DNA of 64,000 nucleotides from AEGEAN-183 sp045563675 (GCA_045563675.1 JBJLIX010000001.1:558001-622000), one strand, 5' to 3'; shown: positions 1 to 8,897, counted from the first letter of the stretch. The notes: generated by a model from the sequence alone, not told the origin. Translations and numbers: made by a program.

Positions 1-285
1 CCTCCTTCTAGGTTTTTAAGAGAAATTCCTACAGACCTAACTCAAGAAATAAGAGTTGGTGGCCCTATAAGCAGAAAACCCTATAAGTCTAAAGGAACTA
101 TAGCTACAGGCGAAGTTCCCGAAACTGAACTGGTTTTAGGCCAAAGGGTTGTACATGAAGTTTTTGGGGAAGGAGTAATTCTTAACTATGAAGGACAGGG
201 AGCAAATGCTAGAGTAGAAGTTAATTTTGATTCTAGTGAAACCAAGTGGTTAATGGTCTCCTACGCCAATTTAAAACCAATTTAA
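1..285 (+). CDS. uvrD: DNA helicase II UvrD, C-terminal fragment (5' end outside window)
   Basis: The reading frame is open from base 1 and stops with TAA at 283-285, giving 94 residues. The fragment begins PPSRFLREIP, typical of the end of the UvrD/Rep helicase core. It finishes with the C-terminal Tudor-like domain (GQRVVHEVFGEGVILNYEGQ ... WLMVSYANLKPI). UvrD is the superfamily 1 3'-5' helicase of nucleotide-excision and mismatch repair. A TRAP transporter gene follows 9 bases downstream. Identification rests on the characteristic C-terminus only; the motor motifs lie upstream of the window. Confidence 0.88.
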   Translation, partial: PPSRFLREIPTDLTQEIRVGGPISRKPYKSKGTIATGEVPETELVLGQRVVHEVFGEGVILNYEGQGANARVEVNFDSSETKWLMVSYANLKPI

Positions 286-294
286 GGTAAGAAT

Positions 295-1395
295 ATGAAA
301 AATATTTTTTTAGTATGTTTATTGATTTTAATAAGTTCTGGTTGCAGTGAGAACAAGTCAGTTACCAAAGACAGCTCAGATAATACTGATTTTAATCAAA
401 CCTATAAATGGAATATGGTAACCACATGGCCGAAGAATTTTCCTGGTCTAGGTTTGGCAGCTGAGAACCTTTCTAAATATGTTGATGAAATGAGTAATGG
501 CAGATTAAAAATTAAGGTTTATGGAGCAGGCGAGCTAGTTCCAGCTATGGGAGTTTTTGATGCAGTATCTCAGGGTAATGTAGAGCTAGGACATGGCGCT
601 TCTTATTACTGGACAGGAAAAGTTAAATCATCTCAATTCTATACAGCCATTCCTTTTGGATTGAATGCTCAAGAAATAAATTCTTGGATTCACTGGGGTG
701 GAGGCCAAGAACTCTGGGAAGAGGCCTACGCTCCTTTCAACTTAATTCCTTTTGCAGGAGGAAATACAGGAGTTCAAATGGCCGGGTGGTTTAATAAAGA
801 AATAAATTCAATAGAAGACCTTAAGGGTTTAAAAATGAGAATACCTGGTTTAGCAGGCGAGATATTTTCTCGTGCTGGTGCAGAGACAGTTGTATTGCCC
901 GGTAGTGACATTTTTTTGGCCTTACAACAAGGCGTTGTAGATGCAGCAGAATGGGTAGGCCCTTACAACGATTTAACTTTTGGGTTACACCAAGTAGCAG
1001 AATATTATTATTATCCTGGTTGGCATGAAGGAGGATCTACCCTGGAAATTATAGTAAATAAAAAGGCCTATGAAGCTCTTCCGAGTGACCTACAAGCGAT
1101 CGTAAAATATGGTGCAAGAGCAGTTAATCAAGAAATGTTAGATGAGTATACGGCCAATAATAATAGAGCCTTAACTGAATTAAGAGAAAAGCATGGAGTT
1201 AAGTTAAGAAAGCTGCCTGATGATGTCTTAATTAGTCTCCAAAGGATTTCTGAACAAGTCGTAGCTGAGTTCGTTAAAGACGACAAGATGGCCGAAAAGA
1301 TTTACGCTTCTTACAACAAATTCAAAAAAGACGTTGTTCAGTATCATGAAATATCAGAAAAAGCCTTTATTGAGACAAGAGACTTAGAGAAATAG
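295..1395 (+). CDS. TRAP transporter substrate-binding lipoprotein, DctP/TakP family
   Basis: This is the extracytoplasmic solute receptor of a tripartite ATP-independent periplasmic transporter. The 366-residue protein starts with a lipoprotein signal (hydrophobic stretch, lipobox ending SSGC at about residue 17), so it is probably anchored in the membrane. The mature part opens with WNMVTTWPKNFPGLG and contains KMRIPGLAGEIF with the ligand-contacting Arg, then a GVVDAAEWVGPYND segment. These are marks of the TakP branch, which binds 2-oxo acids or similar carboxylates in characterised members. An AAGG Shine-Dalgarno precedes the ATG. Its membrane partners dctM and dctQ lie immediately downstream on the opposite strand, so receptor and permease are convergently transcribed. 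The ligand cannot be told from sequence. Confidence 0.88.
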   Translation: MKNIFLVCLLILISSGCSENKSVTKDSSDNTDFNQTYKWNMVTTWPKNFPGLGLAAENLSKYVDEMSNGRLKIKVYGAGELVPAMGVFDAVSQGNVELGHGASYYWTGKVKSSQFYTAIPFGLNAQEINSWIHWGGGQELWEEAYAPFNLIPFAGGNTGVQMAGWFNKEINSIEDLKGLKMRIPGLAGEIFSRAGAETVVLPGSDIFLALQQGVVDAAEWVGPYNDLTFGLHQVAEYYYYPGWHEGGSTLEIIVNKKAYEALPSDLQAIVKYGARAVNQEMLDEYTANNNRALTELREKHGVKLRKLPDDVLISLQRISEQVVAEFVKDDKMAEKIYASYNKFKKDVVQYHEISEKAFIETRDLEK

Positions 1396-1399
1396 CTTT

Positions 1400-2776
1400 T
1401 TAAATTCCGTATACCGCATTAGGAAGTGCAGTGATAAGCTCAGGAAATATTGATAAAAGAACTAAAACAAATATCTGAATTAATATAAAGGGAATCACCC
1501 CTTTGTATATTGCTGCAGTTGATACCGTTTCAGGCGCTACTCCCCTAAGATAAAAAAGAGCAAACCCAAATGGCGGAGTAAGAAAAGAAGTTTGAAGATT
1601 TATTGCAATCATAATTCCCAGCCACAAAGGATCAACACCCAAGGCCAATAATGCAGGACCTACAATAGGAACGACAACAAAAGTTATTTGAATGAAATCT
1701 AAAATAAAACCTAGAAGGAATATCATCAACATGACAGATAAGACAGGAATTAAGACTCCTCCAGGTAAATCATTAAAAATGCTATTAACAAGATCATCCC
1801 CTCCAAATCCCCTAAAAACTAACGAGAATATTGAAGAACCAAGGAGAATCATAAACACCATCGATGTTATTTCTGTAGTGCTTTGAACAGAAGAAGTTAA
1901 ATTATCTTTATTTAAACTTCCTTTACTCAAAGCCAATAACATAGCTCCCAGGGCACCTACGCCAGCTGCTTCAGTAGGAGTGGCGATACCAAGCAATATA
2001 GATCCAAGAACTGAAGCAATTAGAAGGAGGGGAGGTAGAAGAGTAGTTAGAATTATTTTTCCTCTGTTATGTATTTTTTTTACTTCTTGAGCTGGCGCTT
2101 TTTCTGGTTGTAATTGGGCTTTTATAAAAACATAAAAGACATAAGCAAAGACAAGCATAAATCCAGGGACAATTGCACCCATAAACAGGTCTCCTACTGA
2201 GACGGTTCGAGCAGAAAAAATACCTAAACTTAGTTGAGATTGTTGATATGCAGCAGAAAGTACGTCACCTAGTAGGACCAAGGCTATTGAAGGGGGTATG
2301 ATCTGACCTAAGGTACCTGTTGCACAAATAGTTCCTGTCGCAAGGCTATGGTCATAGTTCCTATTTAACATAACAGGTAAGGATATTAAGCCCATAGCTA
2401 TAACAGTTGCTCCAACTATACCTGTACTAGCCGCAATCATAGTGCCTACAAAAATCACTGATATGGCTAAACTTCCCTTAAAGCCACCCATCATGTCTGC
2501 CATATTGCTCAATAAGTCTTCAGCAAGATTAGATTTTTCAAACAAAATTCCCATAAAAATAAACAGAGGAACAGCTACAAGGTTTGTGTTTGTCATATCT
2601 CCGAAGAGCCTATTTGGTATTGTTCCTAGCAAAGCCGAATCAAAGTCCCCTAATAAAATTCCGAAACCCGCAAAAATTAAGGCTGTGCCTGCCAAAGAAA
2701 AGGCAACAGGGAATCCTGCTAATAAAACTAAACAAACAACTAAAAACATTAGCAAGGGTATGAATTCAACCATCAT
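1400..2776 (-). CDS. TRAP transporter large permease subunit DctM
   Basis: This 458-residue, highly hydrophobic protein has about twelve predicted membrane segments and is the ion-coupled transport channel of the TRAP system. Family signs include AVPLFIFMGILFEKSNLAEDLL near residue 70, GATVIAMGLISLPVMLNRNY, and the C-terminal LTPPFGFALFYLRGVAP segment. It is the second gene of a dctQ-dctM pair: its start overlaps the end of dctQ by 11 bases. Only four bases separate its stop from that of the receptor gene on the other strand. It would import the receptor's ligand using a Na+ gradient, as known for this family. Confidence 0.9.
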   Translation of the reverse strand: MMVEFIPLLMFLVVCLVLLAGFPVAFSLAGTALIFAGFGILLGDFDSALLGTIPNRLFGDMTNTNLVAVPLFIFMGILFEKSNLAEDLLSNMADMMGGFKGSLAISVIFVGTMIAASTGIVGATVIAMGLISLPVMLNRNYDHSLATGTICATGTLGQIIPPSIALVLLGDVLSAAYQQSQLSLGIFSARTVSVGDLFMGAIVPGFMLVFAYVFYVFIKAQLQPEKAPAQEVKKIHNRGKIILTTLLPPLLLIASVLGSILLGIATPTEAAGVGALGAMLLALSKGSLNKDNLTSSVQSTTEITSMVFMILLGSSIFSLVFRGFGGDDLVNSIFNDLPGGVLIPVLSVMLMIFLLGFILDFIQITFVVVPIVGPALLALGVDPLWLGIMIAINLQTSFLTPPFGFALFYLRGVAPETVSTAAIYKGVIPFILIQIFVLVLLSIFPELITALPNAVYGI

Positions 2777-3263
2777 TTATTTTGATAATATTTTTTAAAA
2801 TTTCTGAAAAACTCTGTAAGGAAAGAAAAACACAAAGAATAAGCAAAAGACTCTTTTGTAAATAAACAAAAGGCAAACCATCTGGCTCTGCAGAAACTTC
2901 AAGAATCTTCCAAGAGAATTCTACAAAATCCCAAGAAATGAAAAAAACAATCCAACATAAGGGCTGTAGAAAGATAAGGTGTCCCAGAAGGTCTATTATT
3001 CCTTTATTCCTTTCGGCTAGACTTCTATAAATTATATCTACCCTTACATGAGAGTTTCTCTTTAAAGCAAACGAGGCACCTAATAAGAATAATGCACCAT
3101 GTAAGTAAAGAACTATGTCTTGTAAGAGAACTGAACCCATATTGAGCCCATAGCGCATAACTATCACAGTACAGGTTATAAAAGTCATAAGAGCAACAAA
3201 CCATGAGCAAAAAAAGCCAACAGATTCTGAGAAGGCATCTAAGGTTTTTGATAATTTATACAT
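2766..3263 (-). CDS. TRAP transporter small permease subunit DctQ
   Basis: This 165-residue protein has four predicted membrane helices, matching the DctQ topology. The family-like stretch SHVRVDIIYRSLAERNKG sits in the central loop, and the N-terminus is a short cytoplasmic leader. DctQ is the structural partner of DctM and is required for TRAP transport. It is the first gene of the minus-strand dctQM pair and is divergent from the acyl-CoA dehydrogenase, with 57 bases between the two starts that must hold both promoters. The length is normal for the family. The substrate is inferred only through the TakP-like receptor next door. Confidence 0.85.
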   Translation of the reverse strand: MYKLSKTLDAFSESVGFFCSWFVALMTFITCTVIVMRYGLNMGSVLLQDIVLYLHGALFLLGASFALKRNSHVRVDIIYRSLAERNKGIIDLLGHLIFLQPLCWIVFFISWDFVEFSWKILEVSAEPDGLPFVYLQKSLLLILCVFLSLQSFSEILKNIIKINDG

Positions 3264-3320
3264 AGCTAACAGATTGCGCAGAATATTTTCTTATTTATAA
3301 TTAAAAAGAGGTTTATTTAT

Positions 3321-4535
3321 ATGGACTTGCAATTTACACAAGAAGAACTAGATTTTCAAAGAGAAGTTAGAGATTGGCTTAAAGAAAATTATCCTGAAGA
3401 CATGAGAGAAAGGCATGACAATAGCCCTAATGGTCATCTCTCAAGGGAAGAGCATATGGAGTGGCAAAAGGCCCTTTTTAAAAAAGGCTGGGCAGGAGTT
3501 AACTGGCCAAAGGAATATGGTGGAGCTGAATTTAATGCAGCTCAAAAATATTTATTTAATAAAGAGATGGCTGCAGTCAATGCTCCTACTGTCATTGCTT
3601 TTGGTGAAAAAATGGTAGCACCCGTAATAATGGCTTTTGGAACTGAAGAACAAAAAGAAAAATACTTGCCAGATATACTCTCGTCTAAGGTTTGGTGGTG
3701 CCAAGGATATTCTGAACCAGGCTCTGGTTCTGATCTAGCTTCTTTGAAAACTAAGGCAGAAGATAAAGGGGATCATTATCTTGTAAATGGAGCCAAAACC
3801 TGGACAACTATGGCTCAACATGCCGATATGATTTTCTGCCTCGTAAGAACTAGCAATGAAGAGATAAGGCAAATGGGGATTTCTTTTTTATTAATAGATA
3901 TGCACTCTCCTGGAATTAATGTCCAACCTATAGTTACTTTGGATAAAGCTCCAGAGGGACACCAGGAAATAAACACAGTTTTTTTTGAAGACGTGAAAGT
4001 GCCAAAAGAAAATTTAATAGGTGAGGAAGGAAAGGGCTGGACTTATGCTAAATACTTATTGGAATTTGAAAGAGGCAATGGTTATTCAGCGGGTTTATAT
4101 TCCTCTCTTGAAAAAATAGTAAAGATTGCTGAAACACCTCAAGAAAACAGTAATTCTTTGATACAAGATGTTAACTTCAAACAAAAATTAGCTGAAGTTG
4201 AAGTTCAAATAAATGCCATGGAAGCAACTGAGTTAAGGATTTTAGGGAGCTTGTCTGCAGGCCAAAATGTAGGTCCTGAATCTTCTTTATTAAAAACGAG
4301 AGGGACAGAAATAGGTCAGTTAATCACTGAGTTAGCAGTAGAGGCAGTGGATTATTATGCAATTCCTTTCAACAACCCTGGCCCAGGAATTGGCCATAAT
4401 GAACCTCCAATTGGTACTAGCTTTGCCAATACATCTGCGCCCAGATATTTTAATTACAGAAAGGCAAGTATTTATGCGGGGTCTAACGAAATTCAAAGAA
4501 ATATAATGGCAAAACTTGTTTTAGGTCTAACGTGA
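3321..4535 (+). CDS. Acyl-CoA dehydrogenase family flavoprotein
   Basis: This 404-residue cytoplasmic enzyme is predicted to oxidise an acyl-CoA to the trans-2-enoyl-CoA with FAD. The middle domain carries the flavin and substrate signature QGYSEPGSGSDLASLKT, followed by NGAKTWTTMAQHAD. The C-terminal all-helical domain ends with the standard IYAGSNEIQRNIMAK segment. A long insertion at about 350-370 (FNNPGPGIGHNEPPIG) resembles FadE-type enzymes seen beside steroid or branched-chain degradation genes, but chain specificity cannot be assigned. An AGAGG ribosome site precedes the ATG. Its TGA overlaps the GTG start of yaaA in a GTGA arrangement, suggesting translational coupling. Confidence 0.88.
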   Translation: MDLQFTQEELDFQREVRDWLKENYPEDMRERHDNSPNGHLSREEHMEWQKALFKKGWAGVNWPKEYGGAEFNAAQKYLFNKEMAAVNAPTVIAFGEKMVAPVIMAFGTEEQKEKYLPDILSSKVWWCQGYSEPGSGSDLASLKTKAEDKGDHYLVNGAKTWTTMAQHADMIFCLVRTSNEEIRQMGISFLLIDMHSPGINVQPIVTLDKAPEGHQEINTVFFEDVKVPKENLIGEEGKGWTYAKYLLEFERGNGYSAGLYSSLEKIVKIAETPQENSNSLIQDVNFKQKLAEVEVQINAMEATELRILGSLSAGQNVGPESSLLKTRGTEIGQLITELAVEAVDYYAIPFNNPGPGIGHNEPPIGTSFANTSAPRYFNYRKASIYAGSNEIQRNIMAKLVLGLT

Positions 4536-5308
4536 TTTCAGTTCTTTCACCAGCAAAAACTTTAGATTATGAATCTGAAGTCCCAATTTCAGACTTTTCT
4601 AATTCAACGCTTTTAAAAGATAGCAAGAAACTAATGCGTGAGTTGAAATCATTGGCCCCAGATGAACTTTCTTCCTTGATGGGTTTAAGCGAAAAGCTAT
4701 CTACCTTGAATTTTGAAAGAAATATGAATTGGAGAGCAGAAAAGAAAGTTGGGGTGTTTTCGAGACAAGCAATATATGCCTTCAAGGGTGATGTTTACTC
4801 TGGTTTAGACGCTCTTACATTGGAAAAAAACCAAGTTAAGTTTCTAAACAAACATTTAAGGATTTTATCTGGATTATACGGAGTCCTAAAACCGCTGGAT
4901 TTAATCGAACCCTATAGGTTAGAAATGGGTACTAAATTATCAAGCAATAAAGGGAATAATCTCTATGAATTTTGGGGAAATAAAATTTCTCAGGAGTTAG
5001 TTAAGTGCTTAGATTCTCATTCCAATAGATCAATTATTAACTTGGCTTCAGTAGAATACTTTTCTTCTGTAAAGGTCTCTGAATTAGAAGTGCCAATTTT
5101 TAATCCCATATTCAAAGATTATAAAAATGGCAAATATAAAATAATTAGTTTTTACGCAAAAAAAGCAAGAGGACTAATGGCTAGATACATAGCACAAAAC
5201 TCTATAGACAAACCTGAAGGAATTTTAGGCTTTAACCTTGATGGATACTCCTATAGTAAAAAAGATTCAAACCAATTTACTCCGGTTTTTTTAAGGAAGC
5301 TAGATTAA
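4532..5308 (+). CDS. yaaA: Peroxide stress resistance protein YaaA (DUF328)
   Basis: The 258-residue product starts ISVLSPAKTLDYES after a GTG codon and contains the family-defining YGVLKPLDLIEPYRLEMG and EYFSSV segments, with a C-terminal FYAKKARGLMARYIAQN. YaaA homologues lower free intracellular iron and protect DNA from hydrogen peroxide in E. coli; they bind DNA. The length equals the E. coli protein (258). The GTG start overlaps the upstream acyl-CoA dehydrogenase stop by four bases, so the pair is probably one operon. That pairing could reflect peroxide produced by acyl-CoA oxidation, but this is only an inference. Confidence 0.93.
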   Translation: MISVLSPAKTLDYESEVPISDFSNSTLLKDSKKLMRELKSLAPDELSSLMGLSEKLSTLNFERNMNWRAEKKVGVFSRQAIYAFKGDVYSGLDALTLEKNQVKFLNKHLRILSGLYGVLKPLDLIEPYRLEMGTKLSSNKGNNLYEFWGNKISQELVKCLDSHSNRSIINLASVEYFSSVKVSELEVPIFNPIFKDYKNGKYKIISFYAKKARGLMARYIAQNSIDKPEGILGFNLDGYSYSKKDSNQFTPVFLRKLD

Positions 5309-5310
5309 AC

Positions 5311-6153
5311 TTAATCTTCAGTTAAATACCTTCTTCTTGGTAAAAGGTCTTCAAACTCCGGCTCGTTTTTTTCTGCTTTAGCTTTGAAGGCTTCAGACAT
5401 TTCGTCACCAATTCCCATTGCATTATTCCAAAGAGCTACGTGTTTAAGTGACTCTTCAATAGTATGATCTCTACCATAATTAAGAACCTCTTTTGTACCA
5501 GTTATAGCCAAGGGTCCCTTAGAGGCAATTTCTTTTGCAACCGCAAGAACTTCCTCTAGCATTTTTTCATAATTCTCAAAGACATTATTCACTAACCCAT
5601 GTTTAAGTGCCTCTTCTGACATAAACCGCCTTCCTGTATAAGCTAATTCTCTTACCAGGCCTTCTGGAATAATTTTTGGCATTCTTTGAAGTGTCCCTAC
5701 GTCTGCAGCCATGCCAATGTTTATTTCCTGTATACAAAAGAAAGCGTCTTCCGTGCAATAGCGTAAATCTGCTGCAGTTGCTAAGTCTACACCACCCCCA
5801 ATACATGCACCCTGTATTGCTGCAATAACAGGAATTCGAGCTTCTTCTAAACAGCTAATAGTATGTTGAAGGTCTAGGGTTCCTCTATATGCTTGTTCTT
5901 TTCTCATGCCCATATGGCCTTCAGGTTTTTTATTTGTAGGGGCAAAATTAGCTAAGTCCATACCGGCGCAAAAATGTTTACCTTGAGCGGATAGAACTAT
6001 TACTCTGGCACTTGCATTATCTGATATAGCCTCTACTAGATGTGGTAGTTCAGACCAAAATGCTTTGTTCATAGAGTTGAACTCATCAGGCCTACACATC
6101 TCAATGTGGGCAATCTTGTTATTTATTTCATGCTTAAAACAAGTATATTTCAT
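5311..6153 (-). CDS. Crotonase-fold enzyme, dienoyl-CoA isomerase-like
   Basis: This 280-residue enoyl-CoA hydratase/isomerase superfamily member shows the first oxyanion-hole motif GKHFCAGMDL (about 59-68) and the second, QGACIGGGVDLATAADLRYC. The segment EINIGMAADVGTLQRMPK closely resembles the active site of delta3,5-delta2,4-dienoyl-CoA isomerase (ECH1), including the acidic residues used for the double-bond shift. A generic enoyl-CoA hydratase is the alternative. The ATG is preceded by AGGAGA, a strong ribosome site. A 56-residue small ORF lies 16 bases upstream on the same strand. The gene ends 2 bases from the convergent yaaA stop. Confidence 0.86.
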   Translation of the reverse strand: MKYTCFKHEINNKIAHIEMCRPDEFNSMNKAFWSELPHLVEAISDNASARVIVLSAQGKHFCAGMDLANFAPTNKKPEGHMGMRKEQAYRGTLDLQHTISCLEEARIPVIAAIQGACIGGGVDLATAADLRYCTEDAFFCIQEINIGMAADVGTLQRMPKIIPEGLVRELAYTGRRFMSEEALKHGLVNNVFENYEKMLEEVLAVAKEIASKGPLAITGTKEVLNYGRDHTIEESLKHVALWNNAMGIGDEMSEAFKAKAEKNEPEFEDLLPRRRYLTED

Positions 6154-6169
6154 AATTTTCTCCTAAAAT

Positions 6170-6340
6170 TTATTCTTCTTCCCTTAGATCTTCTAATATT
6201 TCGTTGATCTTTATTTCTAATTCATCAGTTAATTCAAAAGTCTTATGATGTGATAATACAGTTTTTCTATTTCTTCCCAACAACGATATGCCTTTTTTGA
6301 GAATCTCAGCATTTTCAATTAATTTGTTTTTATTATTCAT
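6170..6340 (-). CDS. Small hypothetical protein (56 aa), charged and helical
   Basis: An ATG-initiated frame encodes MNNKNKLIENAEILKKGISL through to a very acidic C-terminus (LEIKINEILEDLREEE). It has no membrane segment and is predicted to be mostly helix. It ends 16 bases before the dienoyl-CoA isomerase-like gene, whose strong AGGAGA site lies in the gap, so the two could be co-transcribed. I do not recognise a family. The start has only a weak AAG-type ribosome site. It could be a real small protein or a chance frame in a 259-base gap. Confidence 0.45.
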   Translation of the reverse strand: MNNKNKLIENAEILKKGISLLGRNRKTVLSHHKTFELTDELEIKINEILEDLREEE

Positions 6341-6412
6341 CTTATTTTTAAAGTAATATTAGTTGTCATTGTAAAAGAAAAAAGCAAGACCATAAATCAA
6401 ACTAAATAAAAA

Positions 6413-7225
6413 ATGGATAAAAAACAGATAATTGAGCTCTCTGAAAAAGCTCTGAAAGCTGCTAATAAGGCATCAGAAAAGATAATGGATGTTTATTTAA
6501 GTGAAGATTTTTTTCAAAAGGCCAAGGGGGATGGTTCGCCTGTAACAAAGGCAGATCTTTTATCTCATGAAATAATCTGTAAAGAGCTTTCAGAGTTAAA
6601 GCTTGATATCCCAATACTGTCTGAAGAAGACAAAGATTTATCATCAGCAAAGGAAATCGGAACTTTTTGGTTGATAGACCCCTTAGATGGCACTAAAGAA
6701 TTTATTAATAGAAATGATGAATTTACTGTAAATATAGCTCTTGTTGAGAAAGGAATTCCTGTTCTAGGCATCGTAAGTCTTCCTGCGACAAAAGAAGTTT
6801 ATATAGGGGCTAAAGGAGTGGGAGCTTTTAAAGAAATAAAAGGGATAAGAACCATCATAAAAACGAAAACAGTAAATCCATATAAAGCAGTTGTTGCTAT
6901 AAGCAGAAGTCATCAAAGTAAAGAAGATTTGGACTTCTTATCAATCGTCGAAAGGTATTTCAAGGAGGTAGAGGTCATTGAGGCGGGTAGCTCTTTGAAG
7001 ATGTGCCTCGTGGCAGAAGGCTTAGCAGATATTTACTGCAGAAGAGGTCCAACTTATCAGTGGGATATTGCCTCAGGTCATGCTGTTTTAGTTGCATCTG
7101 GAGGGGCATTAAACAAAGTCCAAGGGGAAGAAATTAAATACGAGTTTGATTCCAACAAGAAGAACCCAGAGTTTTATTGTGTAGGAGATGCCAGCTTTAA
7201 TTGGGATAAGCTTTTTCAAGAATAA
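6413..7225 (+). CDS. cysQ: 3'(2'),5'-bisphosphate nucleotidase CysQ
   Basis: This 270-residue member of the inositol-monophosphatase-like, Mg2+-dependent, Li+-sensitive phosphatases carries the metal-binding motifs LSEED (about 70-75) and DPLDGTKEFINRNDEFTVNI, and a C-terminal metal site in YQWDIASGHAVLVASGG. The DGTKEF form is characteristic of CysQ rather than SuhB. It converts adenosine 3',5'-bisphosphate (PAP), a by-product of sulfate reduction and acyl-carrier protein loading, to AMP. It is encoded alone between two unrelated genes and is followed 51 bases later by rpoH. Confidence 0.92.
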   Translation: MDKKQIIELSEKALKAANKASEKIMDVYLSEDFFQKAKGDGSPVTKADLLSHEIICKELSELKLDIPILSEEDKDLSSAKEIGTFWLIDPLDGTKEFINRNDEFTVNIALVEKGIPVLGIVSLPATKEVYIGAKGVGAFKEIKGIRTIIKTKTVNPYKAVVAISRSHQSKEDLDFLSIVERYFKEVEVIEAGSSLKMCLVAEGLADIYCRRGPTYQWDIASGHAVLVASGGALNKVQGEEIKYEFDSNKKNPEFYCVGDASFNWDKLFQE

Positions 7226-7235
7226 TTCAGCTTAT

Positions 7236-7265
7236 TTGCATATTTTGCAGTTAAAAATGTAGAAT
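7236..7265 (+). promoter_or_regulatory. Putative rpoH promoter giving a near-leaderless mRNA
   Basis: TTGCAT at 7236-7241 and TAGAAT at 7260-7265 are separated by 18 bases, a good vegetative-type promoter. Transcription would begin near 7272, only about 5 bases before the rpoH ATG at 7277. This fits with the lack of a Shine-Dalgarno sequence in front of that ATG. Confidence 0.45.
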
Positions 7266-7276
7266 TCGCCTTCGGA

Positions 7277-8167
7277 ATGGCTAAAAATAAAGAAAAACAA
7301 ACTGTAAAGCCAGAAATGTCTTTACAAGAAATCAATATTTCCTCTCCTGGAGGGAATATTGACTCCTATTTAAATTCTATTCATAAAATAGGAATCCTTT
7401 CTCCTGAAGAGGAAAGAAAATTGGCTGAAGATCTTTATTATAGGAATGATTTAGATGCAGCTAGAAAGCTAGTTTTAGCTCACTTAAGGTTTGTAGTTCA
7501 TATAGCCAAAACCTATTCTGGCTATGGTCTCTCTGAAGCTGATCTAATTCAAGAAGGCAATGTTGGTCTAATGAAGGCAGTGAGAAGATTTAACCCTGAA
7601 GTTGGTGTGAGGCTTATTTCTTTTGCTGTCCATTGGATAAAATCAGAGATACATGAATATGTATTAAGAAATTGGAAAATAGTAAAAATAGCCACTACCA
7701 AGGCGCAAAGAAAACTGTTTTTCAACCTTAGAAGTAAAAAGAAGGGCTTGGGGTGGTTAACAGAAGAAGAAATTAGATCTATATCCCAAGACCTAGGAGT
7801 AAAGCCCGAAGAAGTAAGGGAGATGGAAAAAAGACTTAGTGGACTGGATATTGCCTTTGATCCCAAAGAAGGAGAAGACGATGAGCAGGAGGTTTATGCT
7901 CCAGCAAATTATTTAGAAGACATTAATGCCGATCCTTCTGAGATCATCGAAAAAGAAGATAGTTTAAATTTTAGTGTGTCCAATTTATATGAAGCCATAA
8001 AGAAGCTTGATGATAGAAGTAGGGATATAATATATGACAGGTGGTTATCAGACGAAAAGCTAACCCTTCATGAGTTAGCAGATAAATATGAAGTTTCTGC
8101 TGAAAGAGTGAGACAGATAGAAGAAACTGCAATGAAGAAGGTTAAACAGAGCATTGCCGTTGAATAA
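7277..8167 (+). CDS. rpoH: RNA polymerase heat-shock sigma factor RpoH (sigma-32)
   Basis: The 296-residue sigma-70 family protein has region 2 (LVLAHLRFVVHIAKTYSGYG, then ADLIQEGNVGLMKAVRRFNP) and the RpoH box QRKLFFNLR at about residue 141, which separates sigma-32 from other group-3 sigma factors. Region 4 near the C-terminus has the helix-turn-helix LTLHELADKYEVSAERVRQI. RpoH directs polymerase to chaperone and protease promoters. The ATG has no convincing Shine-Dalgarno site. hspQ, a typical heat-shock gene, lies 27 kb away in this window. Length is close to the usual 285-300. Confidence 0.95.
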   Translation: MAKNKEKQTVKPEMSLQEINISSPGGNIDSYLNSIHKIGILSPEEERKLAEDLYYRNDLDAARKLVLAHLRFVVHIAKTYSGYGLSEADLIQEGNVGLMKAVRRFNPEVGVRLISFAVHWIKSEIHEYVLRNWKIVKIATTKAQRKLFFNLRSKKKGLGWLTEEEIRSISQDLGVKPEEVREMEKRLSGLDIAFDPKEGEDDEQEVYAPANYLEDINADPSEIIEKEDSLNFSVSNLYEAIKKLDDRSRDIIYDRWLSDEKLTLHELADKYEVSAERVRQIEETAMKKVKQSIAVE

Positions 8168-8207
8168 AAACTAAGCATTTAATCTTTCCAATTTTTAAAA
8201 AAGACCA

Positions 8208-8897
8208 ATGACCCTTTCTGCTACAAAATTAAAGCATGAAAGTAAGAGTTATGTTTTAAGAAAAGGAAGAATTACAAAGGCACAGACCCGAGCGCTTAAT
8301 GAGCTGACAAAAAAATACCTGCTTGACGTAAATAAAGACTTAAGTTCGCTTACAGACTTTATAGAAAACAGTAATATTTTGATCGGGGATATGGGCTTTG
8401 GAACAGGTGAAAGTCTTTCATATTTGGCCCAAGTCTTTAATAAATCAAGCTTATTGGGAGTAGATATTTACCCTCCAGGAATTGGGGCTGCTTTAAACTT
8501 GATAGATAAGCAGAAGTTATCAAATGTTAAGATCATCAAATCAGATATACACTATGTTTTAAAGGACCGCTTACCAGATAAAATATTCAATTTATTTGTT
8601 TTCTTATACCCTGACCCTTGGCCAAAAAGAAAACACCATAAAAGAAGATTAATTTCAGAAGACTTTGTTGATCTTCTCTATAAAAAGACAAAAAAAAACG
8701 GAATGGTCTTTTGTAAAACAGATTGGGAAGATTATTTCAATGAAATTAAAGATAAATTTGAAATGAGCCCTAATTGGGACAAGGTAAGAGAGAATAAAGT
8801 TCCAGGCTTTCTTAAGCAGATTCCAAGAACTAATTATGAAAGAAAGGCTCTACAAAACTCAAGATTAAGTAAATTTTTGTGTTACAAGGCTAATTAA
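8208..8897 (+). CDS. trmB: tRNA (guanine46-N7)-methyltransferase TrmB
   Basis: This 229-residue SAM-dependent methyltransferase forms m7G at position 46 of the tRNA variable loop. It has the SAM-binding glycine loop (GDMGFGTGESLSYLAQ, about 62-77) and the highly diagnostic FLYPDPWPKRKHHKRRL segment, which includes the catalytic and tRNA-binding Asp and Lys/Arg residues. The C-terminal TNYERKAL matches the family's TxYE..A.. ending. It follows rpoH by 40 bases and overlaps the convergent rdgB stop by 8 bases. Confidence 0.95.
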   Translation: MTLSATKLKHESKSYVLRKGRITKAQTRALNELTKKYLLDVNKDLSSLTDFIENSNILIGDMGFGTGESLSYLAQVFNKSSLLGVDIYPPGIGAALNLIDKQKLSNVKIIKSDIHYVLKDRLPDKIFNLFVFLYPDPWPKRKHHKRRLISEDFVDLLYKKTKKNGMVFCKTDWEDYFNEIKDKFEMSPNWDKVRENKVPGFLKQIPRTNYERKALQNSRLSKFLCYKAN

